Positions 42,884 to 52,435 of a DNA stretch of 64,000 nt are shown one piece after another; position 1 is the stretch's first letter, and each line of letters starts with the position of its first letter. Below the pieces are notes generated by a model that saw only the letters and a list, made by a program, of their open reading frames with translations, did no database searches and was not told the DNA's origin. The DNA is taken from contig NZ_JAAIYA010000040.1 in assembly GCF_010894405.1 (NCBI RefSeq), positions 1 to 64,000 on the forward strand. Reading direction: 5' to 3'. Both the position numbers and the translations under genes were made by a program. This DNA is from Pyxidicoccus caerfyrddinensis (lineage in GTDB: Bacteria; Myxococcota; Myxococcia; Myxococcales; Myxococcaceae).

Positions 42884-44203
42884 TCACGCGGCGCGGAGGC
42901 ACACCGTGGCCAGCAGCCGCTCAATCACCAGCCGTCCATTGGCGGACGACTTGAGCGCCAGGTCGGCGTCCGCGCACGCCACCAGCGCGCCCAGCAGCTC
43001 CCGCCGCTCGTAGCCGGCCGCGGCCTTCATGCTGAAGGTGAGCGCCCACGCGTTGGGCATCTTCCGCTTCGTGCCCTTCAGCTCCGCCTCCAGCCGGGGA
43101 AGCACGCGCGCCTCCACGTCCTTCGCGGTGCGCGGCGGGTTGCCCCCGGCGTAGCGCCACAGCCACTCGTGGCTCTCCAGGAGCGAGCGGACGATGGAGG
43201 CCACCGCGCCCAGCAGCTGCAGCGCGTGGGTGCCCTGCCCCATGGCGTCCGTGGCGTAGGCGAGCGCCCCGCCGAAGTCGCGCTTCTGCAGCGCCTCGGA
43301 CAGTTCGAAGAACTCCTCCTCGCGGGCGTGGTGGACGAGCATCGCCACGTCCGTCTTCTCAATTGCCGGCCCCTCCGAGTAGGTGGCCAGCTTCTCCAGC
43401 TCGGACTGGAGCAGGCGGATGTTGCCGCCGATGCGCTCCTTCAGCTCGTCCAGCGCGCCGGGCCCGAGCTTCTTCTTGAAGGGCGCCAGGAACTCCTTCG
43501 CGATTTCGGAGAGGTCCAGATCCTTGTGGCGCGCGGCCACCTTGCGCTCGACGACGTGGCCCTTGTCGTGGGCCAGCTTCACCAGCGGGCTCTTCGCGTC
43601 CACCTCGGTGGCCGCCATGACGAGCGCGTGGCCGGACGGCACGCCCTTCTGGATGAGCTCCAGCAGCGCGGACACGTCGCCCTCGGGCGCGGAGATGCGC
43701 TCCTCGCGGCAGAAGGCGGCGGCCTCGTGCAGGAAGGCGACGTCCGCCTCCGCCAGGTCCACGTTCAGCTCGTCCTTCCACTGCTCCACGGACGGCGCGC
43801 CGGGCGAGCCCGGGTCCAGCTGCTCCACGCCCCAGCCCGCGCGCGACGCCAGCGCCAGGAGCCGCCGCGCGCCCTCCTTCCGCTTGCCCGCCTTCCACGC
43901 CTCGCGTGCCTTGCCCAGCGCGTCCCCGCGGCCCTTCTTCGGCGCGAGGAACTCCGGGTCTCGCACCAGCACCACCTTGCGCCCGGGGAACAGCGGCATG
44001 GTGGCCAGCTCCTGCGCGACCTCGCGCGGGCTGCCCGCGTCCAGCACGGCCAGGTTGAGCCCCATGGCCGCGTCCGGCACCAGCTTCTTCACCAGCTCGT
44101 CCGCGTCCTTGCGGACCAGGAACTCCTCGCCCCACAGGAGGTACAGCGGCGCCACCTTGCCCGCCTTCACCTCCGCCAGCACGTCATCCAGTTCGGCGCT
44201 CAC
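42884..44203 (-). CDS. holA: DNA polymerase III delta subunit
   Basis: The 439-residue protein matches HolA: an N-terminal APLYLLWGEEFLVRKDADELVK, a helical lid and C-terminal collar helices (VASIVRSLLESHEWLWRYA). Delta opens the beta clamp within the clamp loader. It is about 90 residues longer than usual owing to a charged Lys/Arg/Gly-rich insertion at about 95-170. It overlaps the holB stop by four bases, so both clamp-loader subunits are made from one transcript. Confidence 0.85.
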   Translation of the reverse strand: MSAELDDVLAEVKAGKVAPLYLLWGEEFLVRKDADELVKKLVPDAAMGLNLAVLDAGSPREVAQELATMPLFPGRKVVLVRDPEFLAPKKGRGDALGKAREAWKAGKRKEGARRLLALASRAGWGVEQLDPGSPGAPSVEQWKDELNVDLAEADVAFLHEAAAFCREERISAPEGDVSALLELIQKGVPSGHALVMAATEVDAKSPLVKLAHDKGHVVERKVAARHKDLDLSEIAKEFLAPFKKKLGPGALDELKERIGGNIRLLQSELEKLATYSEGPAIEKTDVAMLVHHAREEEFFELSEALQKRDFGGALAYATDAMGQGTHALQLLGAVASIVRSLLESHEWLWRYAGGNPPRTAKDVEARVLPRLEAELKGTKRKMPNAWALTFSMKAAAGYERRELLGALVACADADLALKSSANGRLVIERLLATVCLRAA

Positions 44204-45234
44204 CGTGCGGCCTCCGTGAACAGCTCAATCAGCATGCGCTCGAGTTGCAGCCGCGGCGCGCCGTTGCGGGCAATGGCCGCGCGCGCGCCCTCCAGCAGCG
44301 AATGCCGCCGGTGCAGCAGCGCATCCGAGGAGCGCGCGGCCGCCTCGCGCGCCAATTCTTTCAAGTCTCGGTTCGCGAGGCCGTCCTCCAGCCCCGCCCG
44401 GGCCAGCGCCACGTCGCGCGTCCACAGCACCAGCAATTCCAGCGCCCCTTCCGCGTCCTCGCGCGAGCCGCCGTGCGCCTCCGCGAAGCGCAGCAGGCCC
44501 ACCGCGTCCTCGCCGCGCAGGGACTCGAAGGCGGTGACGACGTCCTTGCGCTGGGAGAGTGCGTCCACGTCCAGCGCCAGCGCGCGGCCCAGGCTGCCTC
44601 CGGCCATGATGGCCGCGAGCGTGGCGGTGTCCGCGTCCAGCTTGCGCTCCTCCTGCACGCGCTTCGCGACCAGCTCCACCGGCAGCGGGCCGAAGTGCAC
44701 CTTGCTGCACCGGCTGCGGATGGTGGGCAGCAGCTTGTCCATGGCGTTGGCCACCAGGATGAGCGTCGTCTCCGAGGGCGGCTCTTCCAGCGTCTTCAAG
44801 AAGGCGTTCTGCGCCTGCACGTTCATCGCCTGCGCGGAGATGATGATGGCCACCTTGCGCTTCGACTCCAGGCCGCGCAGCGCCAGCCGCTCCTGGAGGC
44901 CGCGAATCTGCTCCACGCGCAGCTCGCGGCTGGGCGTGCCCGTGAAGTCCGAGCGCCCCGCCAGCCCGCGCGACACGCGCTCGTCGTCCGGCATCACCCA
45001 GGTGACGTCCGGATGCAGGCCCTTGGCGATACGCACGCAGCTCGCGCAGGTGCCGCAGCCCACGTCCGGCTGCTCGGGGCACGTGAGCGCCTGAGCCAAT
45101 CCCACCGCGGCCAGCTCCTTGCCCACACCCTCCGGCCCGGCGAAGAGATACGCGTGGTGCACCGCGCCGCCGCGCAATGCCGCCTGGAGTGCATCAATCG
45201 CGCGGGGCTGTCCCTGTACCGATGCCAGCGTCAT
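44200..45234 (-). CDS. holB: DNA polymerase III delta' subunit
   Basis: The 344-residue AAA+ clamp-loader subunit has a Walker A-like GPEGVGKELA, a Cys4 zinc knuckle (CPEQPDVGCGTCASC), and KVAIIISAQAMNVQAQNAFLKTLEEP (Walker B and sensor region). It works with delta and tau/gamma to load the sliding clamp. It is directly upstream of, and overlaps, holA. Confidence 0.9.
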   Translation of the reverse strand: MTLASVQGQPRAIDALQAALRGGAVHHAYLFAGPEGVGKELAAVGLAQALTCPEQPDVGCGTCASCVRIAKGLHPDVTWVMPDDERVSRGLAGRSDFTGTPSRELRVEQIRGLQERLALRGLESKRKVAIIISAQAMNVQAQNAFLKTLEEPPSETTLILVANAMDKLLPTIRSRCSKVHFGPLPVELVAKRVQEERKLDADTATLAAIMAGGSLGRALALDVDALSQRKDVVTAFESLRGEDAVGLLRFAEAHGGSREDAEGALELLVLWTRDVALARAGLEDGLANRDLKELAREAAARSSDALLHRRHSLLEGARAAIARNGAPRLQLERMLIELFTEAAR

Positions 45235-45317
45235 GAGGCGTGTATCCCCGGAGGAGTGGCACCCGTCAACAAGCCTGCCTTGACCCTCCCGTAACGCGCT
45301 GGTGACATGCGGAGGCC

Positions 45318-46814
45318 TTGCTTTCCCTCCTCCAGAGCAACCTGTCCCTGGCGCTGGGCGCCCTGCTGGCGGTCATCCTGCTGGCGGTCCGCACGGCGAC
45401 CCACGACAAGCACCTGCAGCGCGACTTGAACGGCGCCATCCGGCTGCTCATCGCCTTCCTGGTGCTGAGAACGGTGGCCTGGGCGCTTCCGGAGACCGCT
45501 CCCAGGGTCCTGGTGAAGGTGGTGCGCGTCGGCTGGCTGCTGACGTTCGCCTTCGGCCTCATCCGCGCGAGCGTGGGCTTCGGGCTGAAGCTGATGCGGC
45601 TGCGCCAGCGCTCGGCGGCGCCGCCGAAAATCCTCCGGGACGTCATCGACTTCACGCTTTACACGCTGGCGGCGGTGCCCATCCTCAAGACGCAGCTCTC
45701 ACTGGACCTCACCGGTCTGGTGGCGACGTCCGCGGTGCTGTCGGTGGTGATGGGCCTCGCGCTCCAGGACACGCTGGGCAACCTCTTCGCCGGCCTGTCG
45801 CTGCAATTGGACCGGCCCTTCGAGGTGGGGCACATCATCCGCATCGGCAGCCATGCGGGGCGCGTGGTGCACATCGGCTGGCGCTCCATCCGCCTGTCCA
45901 CCTTCCGGCGCGAGGTCATCACCCTGCCCAACAGCATGGTGGCCAAGGAGCTGGTGCAGAACTTCTCCGAGGACCAGGAGCCCGTGGGCGTCGACGTGAC
46001 GCTGGGCCTGTCCTACGACGCGCCGCCCAACCAGGTGAAGACGGTGATGCTGGAGGTGATGCGGGAGATTCCGCAGATTCTCGTGGAGCCGCCGCCCCTG
46101 GCGCGCACGCTGGCGTACGAGGAGTCGTGCGTCCGCTACATGGTGCGCTTCTTCCTCGCGGACTACGCGCTGGCGGACACGGTGAAGGAGGAGCTGCACA
46201 CGCGACTGTGGTACCGGCTGCGCCGGGAGAACATCGAGATTCCGTACCCGCAGCGCACCGTGCACGTGCGGCAGCAGGTGCCGCACGCGGAGCTGTCCGA
46301 GGACACGGTGCGCAGTCTGCTGCGCGCGGTGGACCTCTTCCAGCCGCTGGGCCCGGAGGACCTGGACCGGCTGCGCCAGGAAGTGGTCGTGCACCGCTTC
46401 GGCAAGGGCGAGCGAATCATCCAGGAGGGCGATGACGGCCGCACCTTCTACGTGCTCGCCTCCGGCGAGGTCAGCGTGCGCGCCGGGAAGACGCAGGCCG
46501 AGGTGACGCGTCTGGGGCGCGGCGGCTACTTCGGGGAGATGTCGCTGCTGACGGGCGAGAAGCGCGCGGCCACGGTGGTGGCGGTGGAGGACTCACTGCT
46601 GCTCGAGGTGGACCGGCCCACCTTCGCGCGCATGTTCGAGCAGTACCCCGGGCTGGCGCGGCAGCTCTCCGCCCTCCTCGCCCAGCGGCGCACCCAGCTT
46701 CGCGCCCTGGCCCAGGCCGGCGGAGCCGGAAGCGCGGACCCCATCCCCGCCGAGGTGGGCCGCATCCTCGGAAGGCTGCGGCAGATTTTCGGGCTCAACG
46801 CGACGCACGACTGA
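45318..46814 (+). CDS. MscS-type mechanosensitive channel fused to a cyclic-nucleotide-binding domain
   Basis: The 498-residue membrane protein has about four transmembrane helices and an MscS core (VMGLALQDTLGNLFAGLSLQLD followed by RPFEVGHIIRIG). A cytoplasmic vestibule comes next, then a C-terminal cNMP-binding domain (about 335-455; GRTFYVLASGEVSVR, GYFGEMSLLTGEKRAATV). Such channels release solutes on osmotic shock and may be gated or tuned by cAMP/cGMP. The start is a TTG at 45318 with GGAGG close upstream, the only option that keeps the first helix. Confidence 0.85.
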   Translation: MLSLLQSNLSLALGALLAVILLAVRTATHDKHLQRDLNGAIRLLIAFLVLRTVAWALPETAPRVLVKVVRVGWLLTFAFGLIRASVGFGLKLMRLRQRSAAPPKILRDVIDFTLYTLAAVPILKTQLSLDLTGLVATSAVLSVVMGLALQDTLGNLFAGLSLQLDRPFEVGHIIRIGSHAGRVVHIGWRSIRLSTFRREVITLPNSMVAKELVQNFSEDQEPVGVDVTLGLSYDAPPNQVKTVMLEVMREIPQILVEPPPLARTLAYEESCVRYMVRFFLADYALADTVKEELHTRLWYRLRRENIEIPYPQRTVHVRQQVPHAELSEDTVRSLLRAVDLFQPLGPEDLDRLRQEVVVHRFGKGERIIQEGDDGRTFYVLASGEVSVRAGKTQAEVTRLGRGGYFGEMSLLTGEKRAATVVAVEDSLLLEVDRPTFARMFEQYPGLARQLSALLAQRRTQLRALAQAGGAGSADPIPAEVGRILGRLRQIFGLNATHD

Positions 46815-46946
46815 AGCGGCGCCGCACGCGGGCGAGCAGGGAGGCAGGCACCGGAAGGTGCCATCCGATGTCACTCGACGCGGCGCGGCAGTCATGCGAG
46901 ATGCGAGGGGTGCCGGGCGCCTGCCCGCCGGAGTCGACCCATCCCG

Positions 46947-48344
46947 ATGGAAGTCGCAGTCGCGTCGTCACCCGCCTCGCCGCACCTGGGCCTGTTCCGC
47001 CTCACCTGGCCCATCCTCCTGGAGCTGCTGCTCTTCATGCTGATGGGCACGGCGGACACGCTGATGCTCAGCGGCGTGTCCGATGACGCGGTCTCCGCCG
47101 TGGGCGTCGTCAATCAGTACGTCTTCATCTGCATCCTCATCATGGAGGTCATCGGAAACGGCGCGGCCATCGTCGTGTCCCAGTACCTCGGGGCGGGTAG
47201 GACGCAGGAGGCCTCGCGCATCTCCGCGCTCGCCATCTCCCTGAACCTGGGGCTCGGCGTCGCGGTCAGCTCGGGCCTGCTGCTGTTCGGAGACCGCATC
47301 CTCGGCGGCATGAACCTGCACGGGCAGGTGCTGGCCCATGCGACGACGTACCTGCACATCGTGGGCGGGTTCCTGTTCCTCCAGGCGCTCATCAACGTCT
47401 TCTCCAGCCTCATCCGCACGTATGGCTTCACGAAGCAGTCGATGTTCGTCTCGCTGGGGATGAACGTGCTGCACGTGGGCGGCAACTTCGCGCTCATCTT
47501 CGGCCACTTCGGACTGCCGGCGCTGGGCGTGGCCGGTGCGGCCCTCTCCACCGTGATGAGCCGCGCCGTCGCGCTCGGCGTCTTCGTGTGGATGCTCTAC
47601 CGGGTCATCCCCGTGCGGATGGTGCTGCGCGACTACGTGACGCTCTCCCGGGAGTACGTCCGCAAGATTCTCAAGGTGGGCGTCCCCTCCGCGGTGGAGC
47701 AGCTCACGTACCAGGCCTGCCAGACGGTGTTTCTGTACTACGTGACGTTCCTCGGCCCGGTGGCGCTGGCGTCGCGGCAGTACGCCCACTCCATCTCGCA
47801 GTATGTCTTCCTGTGCAGCCTGGCCATCGGCCTGGGCACGTCCATCCTCGTCGGACGACTCGTGGGCGCCCACCGCACGGAGGACGCGTTTCGCGAGGCG
47901 CTGAATGGCCTGAGGTGGGCGCTCGGCATCACCCTGGTGGTGGACGTGGCCGTCATCCTCGTGCGCGTGCCGCTCATCCGCCTCTTCACCGACAACGGCG
48001 ACATCCTCCGAGTCACGTCGCAGGTCATCGTCATCGGGCTGCTGCTGGAGACCGGGCGGGCCTTCAACCTCGTGCTCATCAACGCGCTGCGCGCCGCGGG
48101 CGACGCCACCTTCACCGTCTACATGGGCTTTCTGTCCATGGCGTGCATGAGCCTGCCCCTGGGCTACTTCCTCGTCTTCAAGCTGGGGCTGGGCCTGTCC
48201 GGGGTGTGGCTCGCCGTCGCGGCGGACGAGTGGGTGCGCGGCATCACCATGTGGCTGCGCTGGAGGAGCCGGGCCTGGGAGAAGCAGTCGCTCGTGGAGC
48301 CGGCGACGCACCCCGAGCCCGCCACGGTGGCCGTCGGCGCCTGA
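46947..48344 (+). CDS. MATE-family multidrug/toxin efflux transporter
   Basis: The 465-residue protein has 12 predicted helices in two halves. MATE motifs are seen in LFRLTWPILLELLLFMLMGT, GNGAAIVVSQYLGAG and GNFALIFG. It probably exports organic cations or natural products using Na+ or H+. The ATG at 46947 has no clear Shine-Dalgarno. It ends nine bases before the convergent Rieske gene. Confidence 0.88.
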   Translation: MEVAVASSPASPHLGLFRLTWPILLELLLFMLMGTADTLMLSGVSDDAVSAVGVVNQYVFICILIMEVIGNGAAIVVSQYLGAGRTQEASRISALAISLNLGLGVAVSSGLLLFGDRILGGMNLHGQVLAHATTYLHIVGGFLFLQALINVFSSLIRTYGFTKQSMFVSLGMNVLHVGGNFALIFGHFGLPALGVAGAALSTVMSRAVALGVFVWMLYRVIPVRMVLRDYVTLSREYVRKILKVGVPSAVEQLTYQACQTVFLYYVTFLGPVALASRQYAHSISQYVFLCSLAIGLGTSILVGRLVGAHRTEDAFREALNGLRWALGITLVVDVAVILVRVPLIRLFTDNGDILRVTSQVIVIGLLLETGRAFNLVLINALRAAGDATFTVYMGFLSMACMSLPLGYFLVFKLGLGLSGVWLAVAADEWVRGITMWLRWRSRAWEKQSLVEPATHPEPATVAVGA

Positions 48345-48353
48345 GCTGACGCC

Positions 48354-48731
48354 TCAGGTCGTGACGACGAAGCCGCCCTCGACCTTCACCGGCCAGGGCG
48401 TGAGCCGTGCTCCCGAGCACGGGCCGCCGACGCAGCGCCCGTCCCCGGGCTGGAACAGCGCGCCGTGCCAGGAGCAGACGATGAGCTGCTTGTCGGGCGT
48501 GAGGTACTGGTCCAGCTTCTGCGCCAGCGGCAGCCCCGCGTGGGGACACCGGTCCACGTAGCCGTGGACCTCGTCACCGGTGCGCACCAGGAAGCCGTGG
48601 AAGTACGCGTCGCCAATCTGCAGCACGAGGTTGCGCGCGCCCGGGTCCTGGAGCGCCGCCAGCGGGAGGAGCTTCACGTTCGGCGGAGTCGCCGTGAGCC
48701 GCTCCCGCGGCGGCTGCCGTGCCTCACTCAC
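48354..48731 (-). CDS. Rieske [2Fe-2S] protein
   Basis: The 125-residue protein has the two cluster-binding motifs C62-P-H64 (CPHAGLP) and C86-x2-H89 (CSWHGALF). It is a stand-alone ferredoxin-type Rieske protein or a small electron carrier rather than a full oxygenase. It lies nine bases after hmgA in the same direction. That suggests co-expression with tyrosine catabolism, where it might supply electrons or act beside the ring-cleaving enzyme; this role is inferred. Confidence 0.85.
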   Translation of the reverse strand: MSEARQPPRERLTATPPNVKLLPLAALQDPGARNLVLQIGDAYFHGFLVRTGDEVHGYVDRCPHAGLPLAQKLDQYLTPDKQLIVCSWHGALFQPGDGRCVGGPCSGARLTPWPVKVEGGFVVTT

Positions 48732-48740
48732 GGACGCGCC

Positions 48741-50054
48741 TCAGGGCAGCTTCGCCTTCTGGAAGCCCGACCAGCAGTGGTCGTAGTCGGACTGCAGCGT
48801 CGGCGTCTCCATCGCGAAGCGCGTGGGGCGGATGACCCAGCGCGACTCGAACATGAAGGCCAGCGTGTCCTTGATTTTGTGTGGCTTCAGGTCGGCGTTG
48901 ATGGCGCCCTCGTAGCTCGCCTGGTCCGGACCGTGCCCGCTCATGCAGTTGTGCAGCGACGCGCCACCCGGAGCGAAGCCGCCGGCCTTGGCGTCGTAGA
49001 CGCCGTGCACCAGGCCCATGAACTCGCTCATCACGTTGCGGTGGAACCAGGGCGGCCGGAAGGTGTGCTCGCCCACCATCCACCGCGGCGGGAAGATGAC
49101 GAAGTCGCAGTTGGCCGTGCCCGGGATTTCGCTGGGCGACGTGAGGACCGTGAAGATGGACGGGTCCGGGTGGTCGAAGCTCACCGTGTTGATGGTGTTG
49201 AAGCGCGCCAGGTCGTACTTGTACGGCGCGAGGTTGCCGTGCCACGCCACCACGTCCAGCGGTGAGTGGTCGAACTGGGAGGCCCACAGCCGGCCCATGA
49301 ACTTCTGCACCACCAGCGTCGGCCGGTCCACGTCCTCATAGGCCGCGACGGGCGTCAGGAAGTCGCGCGGATTGGCCAGCCCGTTGGCGCCGATGGGCCC
49401 CAGGTCCGGCAGGCGGAAGAACGCGCCGTGGTTCTCACAGACGTAGCCGGAGGCCGGCCCGTCCGGCAACTCGGCGCGGAAGCGCACGCCGCGGGGCACC
49501 ACGCCCACCTCGCCCGGTGCCAGGTCCAGCACGCCCAGCTCCGTGAAGAGGCGCAGCCGTCCCTCCTGCGGCACGAGGAGCAGCTCGCCGTCCGCGTCGT
49601 AGAACACGCGGTCCACCATGGACGTGTTGGCGGAGTACAGGTGGATGCTGATGCCCGAGCCCGTGGCCGGGTCACCGTTGCCGCCGTAGGTGACGAGCCC
49701 GTCGACGAAGTCCACCTGCCCGCCGGGCACCGGCCGCGGATTCCAGCGCAGCCGGTTGGGCGAGACGGGTACCTCGTCGAAGGGGCCGCTGCGCAACAGC
49801 CCCTGCGGATGGGGCTGGTACGCGGGGTGGTTGGCGCTCGGGCGGATGCGGTACAGCCACGAGCGCCGGTTCTCCCGGCGCGGCGCGGTGAAGGCCGCGC
49901 CCGACAGCTGCTCGGCATACAGCCCGTAGGGCGCCCGCTGCGGGGAGTTCTGCCCCTGCGGGAGCGCGCCTGGGACGGCCTCGGTCGCGAACTCGTTTCC
50001 GAAGCCGGAGAGGTAAACGCGCGGGTTGGCCCCGGGTTGGGTTTCGGTGGTCAC
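48741..50054 (-). CDS. hmgA: Homogentisate 1,2-dioxygenase
   Basis: The 437-residue enzyme opens the ring of homogentisate with Fe(II) and O2 to give maleylacetoacetate. Family motifs are YLSGFGNEFATEA at the start, NSPQRAPYGLYAEQLSG, FRLPDLGPIGANGLANPRDF and FPPRWMVGEHTFRPPWFHRN (iron site). Length is normal. It follows hppD by about 30 bases and precedes the Rieske gene, so the three probably form one catabolic operon. Confidence 0.95.
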   Translation of the reverse strand: MTTETQPGANPRVYLSGFGNEFATEAVPGALPQGQNSPQRAPYGLYAEQLSGAAFTAPRRENRRSWLYRIRPSANHPAYQPHPQGLLRSGPFDEVPVSPNRLRWNPRPVPGGQVDFVDGLVTYGGNGDPATGSGISIHLYSANTSMVDRVFYDADGELLLVPQEGRLRLFTELGVLDLAPGEVGVVPRGVRFRAELPDGPASGYVCENHGAFFRLPDLGPIGANGLANPRDFLTPVAAYEDVDRPTLVVQKFMGRLWASQFDHSPLDVVAWHGNLAPYKYDLARFNTINTVSFDHPDPSIFTVLTSPSEIPGTANCDFVIFPPRWMVGEHTFRPPWFHRNVMSEFMGLVHGVYDAKAGGFAPGGASLHNCMSGHGPDQASYEGAINADLKPHKIKDTLAFMFESRWVIRPTRFAMETPTLQSDYDHCWSGFQKAKLP

Positions 50055-50086
50055 CGGTATCTCCTCCTCGGGGCCGTGTATGCGGC

Positions 50087-51160
50087 CTAGCGGCCCGTGT
50101 CGACCTTGATGACGCCGCGGCGGATCTGGTCGAGCTCGATGGACTCGAAGAGGGCCTGGAAGTTCCCGTTACCGAACCCCTCGTTGCCCTTGCGCTGGAT
50201 GATCTCGAAGAAGATGGGCCCGAAGAGGTTCTCCGTGAAGATCTGCAGCAGCAGCCCTTCCTGCTCGTTGCCGTCGATGAGGATGCGATTCTTCCGCATC
50301 CGCTCCAGGTCCTCGCCGTGGTTGGGGACGCGCTTGTCGACGAGGTCGTAGTACGTGTCGATGGTGTCCTGCAGGGACACGCCGCGCTGACGCAGGCGCT
50401 CCACGGTGCCGTAGATGTCTCGCGTCGTCAGGGCCAGGTGCTGGATGCCCTCGCCGTTGTACTGGCGGATGAACTCTTCGATCTGCGACTTGTCGTCCTG
50501 GCTCTCGTTGAGCGGGATGCGGATGGCCTTGTCCGGGGCAATCATCGCCTGGCTGAACAGGCCCGTCGCCTGGCCCTTGATGTCGAAGTACTTCTGCTCG
50601 GTGAAGCCGAAGATGCGGTTGTAGAAGGTGGACCAGGTGCGCATCTGGCCCCGGCGCACGTTGTGCGTCAGGTGGTCCAGCGACTCCAGGCCCACGCTGT
50701 TCTTCGCCTCGGCCGCGTCCGCGCCGGGGAACTTCGTCCAGGCGTCATAGATGGAGCCCTTCGCGCCGTAGCGGTCGACGAGATACAGCAGGCTGCCGCC
50801 GATGCCCTCGAGCACATAGGAGCCTTCGCCGAGCGCGCCACGGGCCGGGTCGGCCGCCTTCGCGCCGCGCTCCAGGGCCATCTCGTAGGCCGCGCGCGCG
50901 TTGGCCACGCGGAAGGCCATGCCGCTGGCGGACGGGCCGTGGGCCAGGCGGAACTCCGCGGACTGGCCGGTGGCCTCGCGGTTGACGAGCAGGTTGATGT
51001 CACCCTGCTTGAAGCGGATCAGCTCCTTGGTCGGGTGCTTGGAGTACGCGGTGAAGCCCAGCCGCTCCAGCAAGCCCACCATCACCTCGGGTGCGGGGCT
51101 CGTGAACTCCACGAACTCGAAACCGTTCAGCCCCAGAGGGTTCTCAGCCGTGTCCACCAT
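50087..51160 (-). CDS. hppD: 4-hydroxyphenylpyruvate dioxygenase
   Basis: The 357-residue enzyme converts 4-hydroxyphenylpyruvate to homogentisate. Its two vicinal-oxygen-chelate domains carry the iron ligand regions ESLDHLTHNVRRGQM and GEGIQHLALTTRDIY, and the C-terminal FFEIIQRKGNEGFGNGNF holds the glutamate ligand. ATG 51160 follows GGAGG and gives the normal N-terminus; a longer frame from 51283 is not conserved. It is the first gene of the tyrosine-degradation operon. Confidence 0.95.
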   Translation of the reverse strand: MVDTAENPLGLNGFEFVEFTSPAPEVMVGLLERLGFTAYSKHPTKELIRFKQGDINLLVNREATGQSAEFRLAHGPSASGMAFRVANARAAYEMALERGAKAADPARGALGEGSYVLEGIGGSLLYLVDRYGAKGSIYDAWTKFPGADAAEAKNSVGLESLDHLTHNVRRGQMRTWSTFYNRIFGFTEQKYFDIKGQATGLFSQAMIAPDKAIRIPLNESQDDKSQIEEFIRQYNGEGIQHLALTTRDIYGTVERLRQRGVSLQDTIDTYYDLVDKRVPNHGEDLERMRKNRILIDGNEQEGLLLQIFTENLFGPIFFEIIQRKGNEGFGNGNFQALFESIELDQIRRGVIKVDTGR

Positions 51161-51530
51161 TGCACCGCCTCCGCGCATCGCGTTGGGCGCGGGTACGCCG
51201 CGCCAGGTCCCACGAAGCCCCCAGCTGAGGGAGGCTTCTTCGCGGCGAAAGGTAGGGACCGACCTGCTCAGCGAAAAGTACAAAGCACAGGCAGAGACTG
51301 TCAGCCCGCCACACAGTGCGGTGCGCCATGAAAGCGGCCCGGCGTGACGCCGCGCGGCACCCTCTGGAGAGGGCCCTGGAGGGGGTCCGGGTGGGGTTGA
51401 GAGGGGCCCGGTTCCTACCCCTCAGGAGGGAATCAGAGGCCCCCTGCCCTGCCTCCGGCCGGCCGAGGGAATGTCAGACCCCTCCGGTAGTCTGCATCCA
51501 TCAACAACGAAGCCGAAAAGGAAGGTCGCC
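51161..51530. other. Divergent intergenic region upstream of hppD
   Basis: About 370 bases lie between hppD and the next plus-strand gene. I see no gene. It should contain the hppD operon promoter and that of the 226-residue protein, but no clear promoter pair or operator could be placed. Confidence 0.4.
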
Positions 51531-52211
51531 ATGACTGCCACCCGTGAGAACCCGCGCGTCTCCGTCAACAAGCTCGGTCAGTACCTCACCGCGACGCCTT
51601 CGCTGCGCAAGCGCATCATCCACGGCCAGAAGCACCCGGTGGACCCGCAGTACCTGCGTTACCCCGCCGCCTCGCAGGCCATCGTCGAGTTCCTCTGCGA
51701 GGGCCGCGACGAGGTCATCCTGCGCTACCACCAGCGTCGGCTGCTGAACGCCGCGCCGGAGTCCGACTTCGACGCGCACCGCCTCGCGCTGTGCGCCGAG
51801 GCGCTGCAGCGCTGCCTCGTCTCGGTGGACGGGCTCGCCTCGCACGCCATCGCCAGCCCCGCGGACGTGGAGCTGCCGCCGCTGGAGCTGTCGGGCGTCG
51901 CCGTCAGCGTGCGGCCGGAGGTGCTGCTGCGCAGCGTGGACGCGCAGGGGCAGATGCGCTCGGGCGTGCTGAAGCTCTACTTCTCCAAGCACACGCCGCT
52001 GGACGAGCGCGCCGGGCAGTACATCGCCACCGTGCTCCAGCGCTACGCCGAGCAGCGGCTGGAGCAGCGCGGCCCGGTGGACCCGCGCCTCGTGGGCGTC
52101 TTCGACGTGTTCGCGGGCCGGCTGCACTTCGCTCCCCGCGCCCAGCAGCGCAGGATGAACGACGTGAAGCTGGCGTGCGAGGAGATTGCCGCGCGCTGGA
52201 ACGTGAACTGA
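51531..52211 (+). CDS. Cytoplasmic protein of unknown function (226 residues)
   Basis: ATG at 51531 follows AAGGAAGG, a strong start signal. The protein is soluble, with an N-terminal SVNKLGQYLTATPSLRKRII and an alpha/beta body. RSGVLKLYFSKHTPLDERAGQYI and VFDVFAGRLHFAPR hint at a nuclease-like fold, but no catalytic set is certain and I do not recognise the family. It stands alone between hppD and the permease gene. Confidence 0.65.
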   Translation: MTATRENPRVSVNKLGQYLTATPSLRKRIIHGQKHPVDPQYLRYPAASQAIVEFLCEGRDEVILRYHQRRLLNAAPESDFDAHRLALCAEALQRCLVSVDGLASHAIASPADVELPPLELSGVAVSVRPEVLLRSVDAQGQMRSGVLKLYFSKHTPLDERAGQYIATVLQRYAEQRLEQRGPVDPRLVGVFDVFAGRLHFAPRAQQRRMNDVKLACEEIAARWNVN

Positions 52212-52435
52212 AGTCGTGAGACGTACGCGGGCCCCGGACCAGCCGGCCGGCCCGGCGCCCGGGGGTGACGAGGCCGCGGCCCCGGCCCGTCCCCCCTGGC
52301 GCACCTGTCCATTTCCGGGACGCGACTTCCCGCATCCGTGCAGCCCGCCCGGGCCGCACGGGTGTGCCTCCCCGCAAAGCCGGGGGGTTGCCTTGCGTCG
52401 CGGCGCTGGCATGTCCTTCGCTTTGGGACATGGCC

